A stretch of 64,000 bases of DNA from Kribbella pittospori (GCF_004331465.1 NZ_SJKB01000012.1:124001-188000), one strand, 5' to 3'; numbered from the stretch's first letter, positions 18,113 through 27,527 are shown. Notes: generated by a model from the sequence alone, not told the origin. A program made the numbers and translations.

Positions 18113-18787
18113 ATGGAGAACCTGCCCGACCGCCAGAACCCGCATGCGCGCCTGCGTGCGTCCGACACCGATCGCGACCAGGTCGTCGACGTACTGCGGG
18201 AAGCCTTGATGTCGGGGCGGTTGACTCAGGACGAGCATGCCGAGCGGCTGGAGCAGACGCTGCAGGCCAAGACCCTCGGTGAACTGGAGCCGATCACCAG
18301 TGACCTGGTCATCCCGGGTGGGACGACGCCGCTGCCGAGCCCGATGGCCCAGCCGGTCACGTCGAACAGCCCGGTCCCGATCGAGGAGCCGGCGAACCCG
18401 CAGGACAGCTTCGACACCATGCTGGCGATCTTCGGCGGCGGTGAGCGGACGGGCCGCTGGCGGGTGAAGCGGCGTACCAATGCGGTCGCGGTGTTCGGTG
18501 GGCACGACCTGGACATGACCGACGCGGTCTTCGAGGGCCGCGAGGTGACGATCTGGGCGTTCGCGGTGTTCGGCGGGATCGACATCACCGTCCCCGAGGG
18601 GGTCACCGTCCGCAACGAGGGCGTCGGCATCTTCGGCGGTTTCGGAGCCCGCGGGAGCGACGACCCGCACCCCGACGCGCCCGTCGTGGTGGTCAAGGGC
18701 CTGGCTCTCTTCGGCGGCGTCGGCGGCCAGTCGTCCGCCAAGCGTCACAAGAAACGCTTCAAGAACCACGGCGAACTCGGCCATTAG
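18113..18787 (+). CDS. DUF1707 and cell-wall-active-antibiotic-response domain protein
   Basis: A 224-residue soluble protein. Residues 10-65 form a DUF1707 domain (RLRASDTDRDQVVDVLREAL, then GRLTQDEHAERLEQTLQAKT). The C-terminal part from about 105 is a LiaF/VraT-type beta-helix (FGGGERTGRW, AVFGGHDLDMTDA, VFGGIDITVPEGV, IFGGFGARG, LFGGVGG). It has no membrane helix, unlike LiaF itself. Proteins of this make-up are common in actinobacteria and are thought to help regulate envelope stress, without a proven mechanism. It is a single-gene unit convergent with pmt. Confidence 0.88.
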   Translation: MENLPDRQNPHARLRASDTDRDQVVDVLREALMSGRLTQDEHAERLEQTLQAKTLGELEPITSDLVIPGGTTPLPSPMAQPVTSNSPVPIEEPANPQDSFDTMLAIFGGGERTGRWRVKRRTNAVAVFGGHDLDMTDAVFEGREVTIWAFAVFGGIDITVPEGVTVRNEGVGIFGGFGARGSDDPHPDAPVVVVKGLALFGGVGGQSSAKRHKKRFKNHGELGH

Positions 18788-18919
18788 TCCCCAACCACAC
18801 CGCTTCACTCGAGCGGAGATCCCCTGGTGTTGTGAGTTGTCCACCGGTATGCGAGGGGAGAACCCAGAACCGCTGGGGATGTCTGCCGGTTGCGGCTGAA
18901 TCTGTGAGCGGGCAAGGAG

Positions 18920-19028
18920 CGGCGTACCGATCGACAGGTAGTGCACCTGCGGTACGCCGTACACCGGACGCCGCGTTCGCTCAGCTGCACCGCGAGTCGC
19001 CAGGTACTACCTGTCCAGCTGTACGCCG
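18920..19028. repeat. Long inverted repeat between convergent genes
   Basis: Arms 18920-18942 and 19006-19028 pair over 18 of 23 positions: CGGCGTAC with GTACGCCG, and GACAGGTAGT with ACTACCTGTC, with a 5-nt mismatched bulge. The loop is 63 nt. It ends just before the pmt stop and may act as a two-way terminator. The rest of this gap (18788-18919) shows nothing clear. Confidence 0.6.
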
Positions 19029-19030
19029 GC

Positions 19031-20713
19031 TCAGATCCAGGATTTGAACCACATTCGGCTGAGCCAGTCGGAGTGGGGGAGGACCTTGTCGGTGAGGATC
19101 GGCCAGATGTAGGCGAAGTTCAGCACGACCAGTACGACGAAGGCGCCGACCACCGCGCTGCCGATCAGGCGGCGTGGTGTGGCGTTGCCGAACGCCGATC
19201 TGGCCGGTCCGAGGATCTTGCCGAGGACCAGCGCCAGCGCCATCACCGTGAACGGGATCATCGTGACGGCGTAGAAGAAGAAGATCGGTCTGTCGTCGAA
19301 CGCGAACCACGGCACCCAGCAGGTGACATAGCCGACGATCGGTATCCCGAATCTCCAGTCCCGCGAGCCTATCCACAGCACCAGGGCCGCGATCAGCGCG
19401 AGTGCTCCGCCCCACCACAGGATCGGCGTACCCAGCGCAGAGATCACCGACAGGCAGTTCTGGCCGGCCGGCGGGTTGCAGCCCGGCGTCCCGGGCTTGA
19501 TGTCGTTGACCGCGTCGAACCCGATCGGGCGGGCGATGATCGGCCAGCCGGCCGGGTTCGAGGCGTACGGGTGGGTGGCGTTCTTGATGTAGTCACCGGT
19601 GTGGAACGCGAGCACTTCCTGGTGGTAGTGCAGCAGCGATCTGAAGTCGTCCGGGACGATCTTCATCACGCCGGTCGCCGGATTCTTGGACGCGTAGTCG
19701 TGGTCGTAGGCGTTGTCGTGCAGCAGCCAGCCGGTCCAGGTGGCCAGATACGTGACGCCCGCGACCAGCACGATGCTGATGAACGCCGGGATGCCGTCGA
19801 CCAGCACGGACTTCAGAAACGCCAGCCGTACGCCGAGCGCGCGCCGGGCGCCGTAGTCCCAGGCGAAGACGAGAATGCCGAAGCCGGCCAGCACCCAGAT
19901 CGCCGACCACTTGGTGCCGAGCGCGAGGCCGAAGCAGACACCGGCCAGGATCCGCCAGGGCCGGAACAGCAGCCAGCGGCCGAGTCCGCGGCGCTCGCCG
20001 TCGGGGACCGGGGTGTCGAGGGACCTCGCGTGCCGGCGCCGGGTCCAGTCCCGGTCGGCGACCAGGCAGGAGACCGCGGCCACCAGCCAGAACGCCAGGA
20101 AGATGTCGAGCAGCGCGACCCGGGACATCACGAAGTGCAGGCCGTCGACCGCGAGCAGGATGCCCGCGATGCTGCCGATCAGGGTCGACCGGGTCATCCG
20201 CCGTACGGTCCGGATCACCAGCAGCACGGTCAGCGCGCCGAACAGGGCCGGCATGAAGCGCCAGCCGAACGTGTTCATCCCGAACAGTTGTTCACCGGCC
20301 GCGATCATCCACTTGCCGACCTCGGGGTGCACGGTCAGGCTTGGGGTGTCCTTGAAGACGTCCAGGTTGCCGGCCAGGATCGCCTTGTCCGCGGCGCCCT
20401 CCGGCTGGTCGATGAACTGCCGGGCGTACCCGAACTTCAGCAGGCTGAAGGCGTCCTTGGCGTAGTACGTCTCGTCGAAGACGAACTTGGCCGGGTCGCC
20501 GAGGTGCCAGAACCGGATGAACGCGGCCAGCGCGGTGATCGCCAGGGTGGCGATCCAGCCGCCCTCGAAGTCGCGCGGCATCGGCGAGTACAGGCGTTCC
20601 TTCAGCGGTGGCAACCGTCTCCCGAGTACGTCGCGCCCCAGCGTCTCCCGCCCGGTGGCAGCGTCCGCACGGCGCGCGGTTCCGTCCTCGATCACAGCAG
20701 TCACGCCCGCCAT
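19031..20713 (-). CDS. pmt: Protein O-mannosyltransferase (PMT family, GT39)
   Basis: A 560-residue membrane glycosyltransferase that moves mannose from polyprenyl-phosphate-mannose to Ser/Thr of proteins exported through Sec. The first outer loop holds the catalytic acidic pair in FVFDETYYAKDAFSLLKFG. The family segment HPEVGKWMIAAGEQLFGMNTFGWR follows, and the chain has about ten further helices. The ending PILTDKVLPHSDWLSRMWFKSWI is typical of the actinobacterial form. I chose ATG 20711-20713; an in-frame GTG lies four codons later, and longer frames upstream are not family-like. The gene is divergent from rsmI, as in Mycobacterium (Rv1002c/Rv1003). Confidence 0.93.
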   Translation of the reverse strand: MAGVTAVIEDGTARRADAATGRETLGRDVLGRRLPPLKERLYSPMPRDFEGGWIATLAITALAAFIRFWHLGDPAKFVFDETYYAKDAFSLLKFGYARQFIDQPEGAADKAILAGNLDVFKDTPSLTVHPEVGKWMIAAGEQLFGMNTFGWRFMPALFGALTVLLVIRTVRRMTRSTLIGSIAGILLAVDGLHFVMSRVALLDIFLAFWLVAAVSCLVADRDWTRRRHARSLDTPVPDGERRGLGRWLLFRPWRILAGVCFGLALGTKWSAIWVLAGFGILVFAWDYGARRALGVRLAFLKSVLVDGIPAFISIVLVAGVTYLATWTGWLLHDNAYDHDYASKNPATGVMKIVPDDFRSLLHYHQEVLAFHTGDYIKNATHPYASNPAGWPIIARPIGFDAVNDIKPGTPGCNPPAGQNCLSVISALGTPILWWGGALALIAALVLWIGSRDWRFGIPIVGYVTCWVPWFAFDDRPIFFFYAVTMIPFTVMALALVLGKILGPARSAFGNATPRRLIGSAVVGAFVVLVVLNFAYIWPILTDKVLPHSDWLSRMWFKSWI

Positions 20714-20748
20714 GGTACGGACGCCCCGGTCACTCCGCCTCAAGGACT

Positions 20749-20848
20749 GTGCATCTCGACAGGACGTCTCGGCTGGAGAGGCCCCGCCTGAGCGGTGCTC
20801 AGGCGGGGATCGGACCTCCCGGAACCGACACCTCCTGTCGAGATGCAC
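20749..20848. repeat. Nested inverted repeat between pmt and rsmI
   Basis: Outer arms of 16 bp (20749-20764 with 20833-20848) are perfect. An inner 12-bp hairpin (20782-20793 with 20797-20808, 3-nt loop) sits between them. The unit ends 19 bp before the rsmI start and begins 35 bp before the pmt start. It fills the divergent promoter region. Confidence 0.75.
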
Positions 20849-20867
20849 GCGCCCTAGACTCGGCGGC

Positions 20868-21710
20868 ATGACCGGGCGATTGGTGTTGGCGGGGACTCCT
20901 ATCGGGGACGTGCTGGACGCCTCGCCGCGGCTGGGGCGGGTGCTGGGCGAGGCGGATGTGGTGGCCGCCGAGGACACGCGGCGGTTGCGGCGGCTGACTT
21001 CGGAGCTGGGGGTCGTGGTCGCCGGCCGGGTGGTCAGCTACTTCGAGGGGAACGAGCGGGAGCGGACGCCCGAGCTGCTGGACGCGCTGACCTCGGGGCA
21101 GACCGTCGTGGTGGTGACCGACGCGGGGATGCCGAGCGTCTCGGATCCCGGATACCGGCTGGTGGCCGCCGCGATCGACGTCGGCGTGGAGGTGACCGCC
21201 GTACCGGGGCCGTCGGCGGTGCTGACTGCGCTGGCGCTGTCCGGTCTCCCGGTGGACCGGTTCACGTTCGAGGGGTTCCTGCCGCGGAAACCCGGGGAGC
21301 GGGCCCGGCGGCTGGCGGACCTGGCGGACGAGCCGCGGACGATGGTGTTCTTCGAGGCGCCGCACCGGCTGACCGCGTCACTCGAGGCGATGGCGGAGGC
21401 CTTCGGCGCGGATCGTCGTACGGCGGTCTGCCGGGAACTCACCAAGACGTATGAAGAGGTCAAACGCGGCCCGCTGGACGAGCTCGTGACCTGGTCCAAG
21501 GACGGCGTCCGGGGCGAGATCACGGTCGTCGTGTCCGGCGCGGACCCGAACAAGGTCCTCACCCCGGCCGAGCTCGCCGCGGAGGTCGCCACCGACGAGG
21601 AGGCGGGTACGCCGCGTAAGCAGGCCATCTCGGACGTCGCCAAGCGCTTCAACGTCCCGAAACGCACCGTGTACGACGCCGTACTGGCCGCACGAGACCC
21701 TGGTAAATAG
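20868..21710 (+). CDS. rsmI: 16S rRNA (cytidine1402-2'-O)-methyltransferase
   Basis: A 280-residue SAM-dependent enzyme that 2'-O-methylates C1402 in the ribosomal decoding centre. The tetrapyrrole-methylase fold shows LVLAGTPIGDVLDASPRL at the start, AEDTRRLRRL, SYFEGNERERTPELL, the SAM loop VVTDAGMPSVSDPGYRLV and VPGPSAVLTALALSGLP. The family region FEGFLPRKPGERARRL follows. ATG 20868 gives the standard N-terminus; an upstream in-frame extension would run through the inverted repeat. metG follows after 29 bp. Confidence 0.96.
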   Translation: MTGRLVLAGTPIGDVLDASPRLGRVLGEADVVAAEDTRRLRRLTSELGVVVAGRVVSYFEGNERERTPELLDALTSGQTVVVVTDAGMPSVSDPGYRLVAAAIDVGVEVTAVPGPSAVLTALALSGLPVDRFTFEGFLPRKPGERARRLADLADEPRTMVFFEAPHRLTASLEAMAEAFGADRRTAVCRELTKTYEEVKRGPLDELVTWSKDGVRGEITVVVSGADPNKVLTPAELAAEVATDEEAGTPRKQAISDVAKRFNVPKRTVYDAVLAARDPGK

Positions 21711-21739
21711 CCCTGGCCCGCGGCACTACCCTTTTACCT

Positions 21740-23305
21740 ATGTCCGAGAAGGCCTATTACGTCACCACCCCGATCTACTACGTCACGGCACCGCCGCACA
21801 TCGGCAGCGCCTACACGACGGTGGCCGGGGACGTCCTGACCCGTTGGCACGCCCAGCGTGGCGAGCAGAAGTGGTACCTGACCGGTACCGACGAGCACGG
21901 CGAGAAGGTGATGCGCAGCGCCGAGGCGCAGGGCATGTCCCCGCAGGCCTGGACGGACAAGCTGGTCGAGGAGTCCTGGAAGCCGGCCTGGGTCGACGTC
22001 GACATCGCGTACGACGACTTCATCCGGACCACCGAGCAGCACCACACCGAGCGGGTCCGGGAGTTCTGGCAGAAGCTCTACGACAAGGGCGACGTCTACA
22101 AGGGCGAGTACGAGGGCCTGTACTGCGTCGGCTGCGAGGAGTTCAAGCTGCCGACCGACATCCGCACCGACGAGGACGGCACCCAGCGGTGCATGATCCA
22201 CGGCACCGAGCTGGAGAAGGTCTCCGAGACCAACTACTTCTTCCGGCTCTCGGCGTACGCCGACAAGCTGCTGGAGCTGTACGAATCCCAGCCGGACTTC
22301 GTCGCGCCCGCCAGCGCCCGGAACGAGGTGATCGCGTTCGTCAAGCAGGGCCTGCAGGACCTGTCGATCACCCGGTCCACCTTCGACTGGGGCATCCCGG
22401 TGCCGTGGGACGAGGACCACGTCCTGTACGTCTGGATCGACGCGCTGCTGAACTACGTGACGGCGGCGGGCTACGGCACCGACCCGGAGCGGTTCGAGCG
22501 GCTGTGGCCGGCGAACGTCCACCTCGTCGGCAAGGACATCCTCCGGTTCCACGCGGTGATCTGGCCGGCCATGCTGATGGCCGCGGAGGTCGCCGTACCG
22601 AGGCAGGTGTTCGCGCACGGCTGGCTGCTGGTCGGCGGCGAGAAGATGAGCAAGTCCAAGCTGACCGCGATCGCGCCGCACGAGATCACCGACCACTTCG
22701 GGTCGGACGCGTTCCGGTACTACTTCCTGCGCACGATCCAGTTCGGGTCGGACGGGTCGTTCTCCTGGGAGCACCTGAGCGCTGTCTACACCTCCGAGCT
22801 CGCCAACGGCCTGGGCAACCTGGCCAGCCGGATCGCGGCGATGGTCGGGAAGTACTTCGACGGCGCGCTGCCGGAGCCGACGGACCACGGACCGGCCGAG
22901 CAGGCGCTGGCCGACAAGCTCGCGCAGACCGTCGCGACCGCGGACAAGGCGATGGACACGCTCGCGTTCCAGGACGCCCTGGCCGCGATCAACGAGCTGG
23001 TCGGCGCGATCAACGGCTACGTGACCGAGCAGGAGCCGTGGAAGGTCGCGAAGGACGAGTCCCAGCGGGACCGCCTGGCGACGATCCTGTACTCCGCCGC
23101 CGAGGCGCTGCGGGCGGTCGCCGTACTGCACAACCCGACGATGCCGAAGTCGGCCGCGAAGCTGTGGACCCTGCTCGGCGCCGAGGAGAAGCTCGGCCAG
23201 CTCAAGGACCAGCGCGTCCAGGACGCCGCCACCTGGGGCCAACTCCCCGCCGGCGCCACCCTGACCAAGGGCGACGCCCTGTTCCCGCGTCTCGAGGAGA
23301 GCTAG
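21740..23305 (+). CDS. metG: Methionine--tRNA ligase (primary)
   Basis: A 521-residue class I synthetase that charges initiator and elongator tRNA-Met. The HIGH motif is TAPPHIGSAYT near residue 16, and KMSKS is in GGEKMSKSKLTA near 295. The connective domain carries CVGCEEF and an RCMIHGTELE partner with a reduced metal knuckle. The anticodon-binding domain ends at about 480, and there is no C-terminal tRNA-binding extension. The length matches the mycobacterial enzyme, and the position beside rsmI is conserved. The stop overlaps that of the convergent LuxR gene. Two more MetRS-like genes lie within 14 kb. Confidence 0.95.
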   Translation: MSEKAYYVTTPIYYVTAPPHIGSAYTTVAGDVLTRWHAQRGEQKWYLTGTDEHGEKVMRSAEAQGMSPQAWTDKLVEESWKPAWVDVDIAYDDFIRTTEQHHTERVREFWQKLYDKGDVYKGEYEGLYCVGCEEFKLPTDIRTDEDGTQRCMIHGTELEKVSETNYFFRLSAYADKLLELYESQPDFVAPASARNEVIAFVKQGLQDLSITRSTFDWGIPVPWDEDHVLYVWIDALLNYVTAAGYGTDPERFERLWPANVHLVGKDILRFHAVIWPAMLMAAEVAVPRQVFAHGWLLVGGEKMSKSKLTAIAPHEITDHFGSDAFRYYFLRTIQFGSDGSFSWEHLSAVYTSELANGLGNLASRIAAMVGKYFDGALPEPTDHGPAEQALADKLAQTVATADKAMDTLAFQDALAAINELVGAINGYVTEQEPWKVAKDESQRDRLATILYSAAEALRAVAVLHNPTMPKSAAKLWTLLGAEEKLGQLKDQRVQDAATWGQLPAGATLTKGDALFPRLEES

Positions 23306-24561
23306 GCGGTCGCCGTCGCGTGGTAGAGGGCGGCGGCCTGGGTCCGGGTGGTCACGGCCAGTTTGGTCAGGATGTTCGCGACGTGGAACTTCACCGTGGA
23401 CTCGCTGATGTGCAGGTCGTCGGCGATCGAGCGGTTGCGGTGTCCCTGGGCCAGCCGCTCCAGCACCTCCAGCTCGCGTGACCCGAGCGCGATCAGCGGA
23501 TCCGAGGTGGTGGTCCGGGCCTCCGGGTGGGTCCGGAGGGTGATGCGAGCAGTGATGCCCCAGCCGGGTACGGCGTCCAGGTCCAGGTCGCCCTCGTGCA
23601 GGCGGAGGCGCTCGGCCAGCTGCCCGAGATCGAGGACGTCCTCGATCCGGCCGGGTCCGTCGTCGCGGACGGTCGAGCGGAGCTCGGTCCCGGTCCACTG
23701 CCAGCCGACCCGGATCCGCCGTACGCCGTCCTGGGTGAGCATCGCCAGGATGACGGCGCGGACCGCGACCCGAGCGGTATGGGCGACGCCGGCCGGGATC
23801 AGCTGATCGTTGCCAGGGGCATCCAGTTCGAGGTCGATCGGGCCGTGCCGGAGCAGGGCGCGCAGAGACTCCGCGAGCCGGTCGAACGCCTTGCCGGCCG
23901 GCTCCTCGCCGCTGTACACGAGGTCGCGTTGGGTGTCGGTCCGTAGGTCCGCCAGGCCGTTCAGCGCGAGCTCCACCACCATCGTGCGGGCCGAGGTGTC
24001 GTCGATCCGCTGGTTCCGCAGTACGCCGAGGAAGGTGGCCAGCGATGCCGCGTGCGCCTCACCGAGCTCGGCGGCGACGTCGGCGCGGGCCTCGGCCACG
24101 GCGCGGTTCTGGGCCAGTACGCCGGGCTCGCGCTCGAGGGTCAGCTGGTACATGTGCGCGGTGACGACGTCCCACAGCGCCTGCAGCGTGGTGCCCGCGG
24201 TCGTCGGCGTCTCGTCGTCCCGGATGAAGACGACCACCGATCCGCGTGGTGCCCGGTCGCTGGCGACGGCCAGGACGTAGTGCTTCGAGCCTGCGATCGG
24301 TACGACGCCCTGCCACGGGTGGCCCGCGGTCACGGTGCCGAGCAGGCCGGCCAGGTCCGCGCCGGTGACCGCCTCGGCCAGGCCGGGTTCGCCGTACGCC
24401 GTGACAGGTGTGGATGCACACTGGGAGGCGAGCTGGGCGACCGCGCGGTGCGGGATCAGTTCCGTGGTCGCCGCGGACAGTCGCTCGAGGATCTCCGCCG
24501 CCGGTCCGTCGATGATCTGCGCCGCGGTGGTCAGCAGTTGCGCCGGGTCTGCCGTCTGCAT
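23302..24561 (-). CDS. LuxR-type regulator with sensor and kinase-like middle region
   Basis: A 419-residue protein. The N-terminal 150 residues look like a GAF-type sensor region (LASQCASTPVTAYGEPGLAEAV, VVPIAGSKHYVLAVASDRAP). The middle (about 170-340) resembles the dimerisation and ATP-binding domains of NarL-system kinases, with VRDDGPGRIEDVLDLGQLAERL matching a G-box-like stretch but no clear H-box. The C-terminal 60 residues are a LuxR helix-turn-helix (LGSRELEVLERLAQGHRNRSIADDL). Sensor and DNA-binding functions are thus on one chain. I chose ATG 24559-24561 (MQTADPAQL). The divergent quinone-oxidoreductase-like gene is a plausible target. Confidence 0.82.
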   Translation of the reverse strand: MQTADPAQLLTTAAQIIDGPAAEILERLSAATTELIPHRAVAQLASQCASTPVTAYGEPGLAEAVTGADLAGLLGTVTAGHPWQGVVPIAGSKHYVLAVASDRAPRGSVVVFIRDDETPTTAGTTLQALWDVVTAHMYQLTLEREPGVLAQNRAVAEARADVAAELGEAHAASLATFLGVLRNQRIDDTSARTMVVELALNGLADLRTDTQRDLVYSGEEPAGKAFDRLAESLRALLRHGPIDLELDAPGNDQLIPAGVAHTARVAVRAVILAMLTQDGVRRIRVGWQWTGTELRSTVRDDGPGRIEDVLDLGQLAERLRLHEGDLDLDAVPGWGITARITLRTHPEARTTTSDPLIALGSRELEVLERLAQGHRNRSIADDLHISESTVKFHVANILTKLAVTTRTQAAALYHATATA

Positions 24562-24578
24562 GCCGATCAGCCTACGTC

Positions 24579-24594
24579 GGTTGATGCATCCACC
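24579..24594. promoter_or_regulatory. Palindrome between the LuxR gene and the oxidoreductase gene
   Basis: GGTTGATGCATCCACC is a 16-bp palindrome with one mismatched pair, 17 bp before the LuxR start. Its GATGCATC core also occurs in the palindrome at 8993-9012, which may be coincidence. Confidence 0.3.
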
Positions 24595-24704
24595 CGAGCC
24601 CGTCTTTCGGCCGGTGGACAACTACCCGAACGGCCAGTCGGCGTTACCGCGGCCTGCCGGAGGCTTCGTTCGAAGCCATTACATCGACGAGTGGAGGCAG
24701 GGAT

Positions 24705-25610
24705 ATGCAAGCGGTGGTCTTCGAGGAGTTCGGGGGTCCCGAGGTACTGCGGGTCCGGGACGTGGCCGAGCCGCACGCCGGCCCGGGACAGGTGCGGGTC
24801 AGGGTCCGCGCGGCCGGAGTGAATCCGCTCGACTACAAGGTCCGCAGCGGCTGGGCGAAGGACTTCATGGAGGTCACGTTCCCGGCCATCCCAGGGCTCG
24901 AGGTCGCCGGGGTCGTTGACGAAGCCGGGGACGGCTTTGCCATTGGGGACGAGGTGGTCGGATGGTCCTCGACCGGCTCGTACGCCGAGCACGCGGTCGT
25001 CGCGAATGTCGCCCGCAAACCGGCCGATGTGAGCTGGGAACAGGCGGTCGGTGTCCCGATCGCGGGTCAGACCGCGCAGGGAGTCCTCGACGAACTTGGC
25101 GTCAAGGCCGGCGAGACGCTATTGCTGCACGGTGCCGCGGGTGCGGTCGGTTCGGTCGCTGTCCAGCTCGCCGAGGCCGCGGGCGTCACCGTGATCGGTA
25201 CGGCGTCGCTCGGCAACCACGACTTCCTCCGCTCGCTCGGGGCGATCCCGATCGAGTACGGCGACGGTCTGCTTGACCGGGTGCGCGCGGTCGCCCCGGA
25301 CGGCATCGACGCGGTCTTCGACTGCGCCGGCCTGGGTGGTCTGCAGGAGTCGATCGAGCTGCGCGGCAGCACCGATCGCATCGTCACGATCGCCGACTTC
25401 GCCGCCGGGCAGCTCGGCGTCACGGTCTGGATGGGCAGCACGGCCACGCCCGAGGCAGCGCGCGCCGTCCTGGCCGATCAGCTCCAAGCCGTCGCGGACG
25501 GCACGCTCACAGTCCGGATCGCCGAGACCTTCGCCCTGGCCGACGCCGCCAAGGCCCAGGAACTCAGCGAATCCGGCCACGCCCCCGGCAAAGTCGTCGT
25601 ACTCCTGTAG
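24705..25610 (+). CDS. NADP-dependent medium-chain oxidoreductase (quinone oxidoreductase-like)
   Basis: A 301-residue MDR-superfamily enzyme. The GroES-like half shows VRVRAAGVNPLDYKVRSGW and FPAIPGLEVAGVVDEAG. The Rossmann half has LLLHGAAGAVGSVAVQLA (the AXXGXXG NADPH loop) near residue 140. Zinc-ligand cysteines are absent, so it belongs to the zinc-free quinone reductase/enoyl reductase branch. A GGAGG ribosome site precedes ATG 24705. It is divergent from the LuxR-type regulator. The natural substrate is unknown. Confidence 0.9.
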   Translation: MQAVVFEEFGGPEVLRVRDVAEPHAGPGQVRVRVRAAGVNPLDYKVRSGWAKDFMEVTFPAIPGLEVAGVVDEAGDGFAIGDEVVGWSSTGSYAEHAVVANVARKPADVSWEQAVGVPIAGQTAQGVLDELGVKAGETLLLHGAAGAVGSVAVQLAEAAGVTVIGTASLGNHDFLRSLGAIPIEYGDGLLDRVRAVAPDGIDAVFDCAGLGGLQESIELRGSTDRIVTIADFAAGQLGVTVWMGSTATPEAARAVLADQLQAVADGTLTVRIAETFALADAAKAQELSESGHAPGKVVVLL

Positions 25611-25620
25611 CCCGGACCTG

Positions 25621-25706
25621 CGGCACTCACCAACCTCAGCAGGCAGCTCGCCGCTCCGCGTGCGCAGGCACGCTCCCGGCCGGCAATCGCAGGTTGGTGA
25701 GTGTCG
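25621..25706. repeat. Inverted repeat between the oxidoreductase and second MetRS genes
   Basis: Arms 25621-25636 and 25691-25706 pair over 16 bp with one G-T pair; the core is CACTCACCAACCT with AGGTTGGTGAGTG. The loop is 54 nt. It starts 11 bp after one gene and ends 67 bp before the next, so it may serve as a terminator or belong to the intergenic repeat set. Confidence 0.65.
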
Positions 25707-25772
25707 GGGATCCGCGATCCGCGCTGCCAAACCGGTCGCCGGTGACGTGGCCCGGGCTCTACAGTCGGCCGC

Positions 25773-27527
25773 ATGACCAGCATCCTGTCCGCCGTGGCCT
25801 GGCCGTACGTGAACGGTCCCAGGCACATCGGCCATGTCTCCGGCTTCGGTGTTCCGTCCGATGTGTTCAGCCGGTACCAACGGATGGCTGGGAACGACGT
25901 ACTGATGGTGTCCGGGACCGACGAGCACGGTACGCCGATCCTCGTCCAGGCGGAGCGGGAAGGCGTCACCCCGCGGGAGCTGGCCGATCGGTACAACCGG
26001 GTCATCGTCGAGGACCTGCAGGCGCTCGGGCTGTCGTACGACCTGTTCACCCGGACGACCACGCGCAACCACTACGCCGTCGCGCAGGAGTTGTTCAGAA
26101 CCGTTCACCGCAACGGATATCTTGTTCCGCGGACCGGGATGGGCGCGATCTCGCCGTCGACCGGCCGCACGCTGCCGGACCGCTACATCGAGGGCACCTG
26201 CCCGATCTGCGGGTACGACGGTGCGCGCGGCGACCAGTGCGACAACTGCGGCAACCAGCTGGACGCGATCGACCTGCGGAACCCGCGCAGCCGGATCAAC
26301 GGTGAGACGCCGGTGTTCGTGGAGACCGAGCACATCTACCTGGATCTCCCGGCTCTGGCCGATGCCCTCGGAGCCTGGCTGCGGACCCGGACCGGCTGGC
26401 GGCCGAACGTTCTCAAGTTCGCGCTGAACTTGCTGGACGACGTACGCCCGCGACCGATGACGCGGGACATCGACTGGGGTATCCCGGTGCCGCTGCCGGG
26501 CTGGGAGGACAACCCGAACAAGCGGCTGTACGTCTGGTTCGACGCGGTGATCGGCTACCTCTCGGCGAGTATCGAGTGGGCCCGGCGCAGCGGTGATCCG
26601 GAGGCCTGGCGGAAGTGGTGGTCCGATCCGGAGGCGCTGTCGTACTACTTCATGGGCAAGGACAACATCACCTTCCACGCGCAGATCTGGCCGGCCGAAC
26701 TACTCGGCTACAACGCGTCGCCGGGACCGTACGGCGTACTGAACCTGCCGACCGAGGTGGTCAGCAGCGAGTACTTGACCCAGGAAGGACGGAAGTTCTC
26801 CTCCTCGCGGTCGGTGGTGATCTACGTCCGCGACGTACTGGAGCGGTACGGGCCGGACGCGTTGCGGTACTTCATCGCCGTGGCCGGGCCGGAGACGCAC
26901 GACTCCGACTTCACCTGGTCGGAGTTCGTCCGCCGGAACAACGACGAACTGGTCGGCACCTGGGGCAACCTGGTGAACCGGACCGCGTCGATGATCGCGA
27001 AGAACTTCGGCGCGATCCCGGCGGCCGGCGAGCTGACCCCGGCCGATCGCGAACTGCTTGCCAGCAGCAAGGAAGCGTTCGGGACGGTCGGCGATCACCT
27101 CGGGCACCATCGGCTCCGGCTCGGGATCAGTGCGGCGATGAAGAACGCCGCGGACGCCAATCAGTACCTCTCCCAGCAGGCGCCCTGGAAGGAGACGGAT
27201 CAGGAGCGGAAGGCAACGATCCTGCACGTCGCTGCCCAGGTGGTGGCCGACAGCAACCGGCTGCTCGCGCCGTTCCTGCCGCACTCGGCGCAGCAGGTGC
27301 ACGAGACGCTGGGCGGAACCGGGACGTTTCAGCCGCAGCCGGAGGTTCGCGACGTCGACGACCTCGACGGCGGGCCGTCGTACCCGATCATCACCGGCGA
27401 CTACTCCGCGCAACCACGCTGGGAATCGGAGCCGGTCGTACCGGGAACTCCGGTACGGCCGCCGACGCCGGTGTTCGCGAAGCTGGGGCCGGAAGTGGTC
27501 GACGAGGAGCTGGCGCGACTCGGGTGA
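25773..27527 (+). CDS. Second methionine--tRNA ligase, zinc-knuckle type
   Basis: A 584-residue class I synthetase distinct from metG. HIGH motif [11 protein letters not shown] lies at about residue 14. The zinc knuckle [18 protein letters not shown] is near 148-165. The KMSKS equivalent is GRKFSSSRS near 350, where F-S-S-S replaces M-S-K-S as in many MetRS of this branch. The anticodon-binding domain ([20 protein letters not shown]) and a C-terminal extension follow. All core parts are present, so it is probably active. A second, divergent MetRS is known in other bacteria to give resistance to MetRS inhibitors, which is a possible role here. Confidence 0.9.
   Translation: MTSILSAVAWPYVNGPRHIGHVSGFGVPSDVFSRYQRMAGNDVLMVSGTDEHGTPILVQAEREGVTPRELADRYNRVIVEDLQALGLSYDLFTRTTTRNHYAVAQELFRTVHRNGYLVPRTGMGAISPSTGRTLPDRYIEGTCPICGYDGARGDQCDNCGNQLDAIDLRNPRSRINGETPVFVETEHIYLDLPALADALGAWLRTRTGWRPNVLKFALNLLDDVRPRPMTRDIDWGIPVPLPGWEDNPNKRLYVWFDAVIGYLSASIEWARRSGDPEAWRKWWSDPEALSYYFMGKDNITFHAQIWPAELLGYNASPGPYGVLNLPTEVVSSEYLTQEGRKFSSSRSVVIYVRDVLERYGPDALRYFIAVAGPETHDSDFTWSEFVRRNNDELVGTWGNLVNRTASMIAKNFGAIPAAGELTPADRELLASSKEAFGTVGDHLGHHRLRLGISAAMKNAADANQYLSQQAPWKETDQERKATILHVAAQVVADSNRLLAPFLPHSAQQVHETLGGTGTFQPQPEVRDVDDLDGGPSYPIITGDYSAQPRWESEPVVPGTPVRPPTPVFAKLGPEVVDEELARLG

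Noticed and set aside
21734-23698. A 654-codon minus-strand frame antisense to metG
   Set aside because: It has low-complexity composition, and the opposite strand encodes an unmistakable MetRS.
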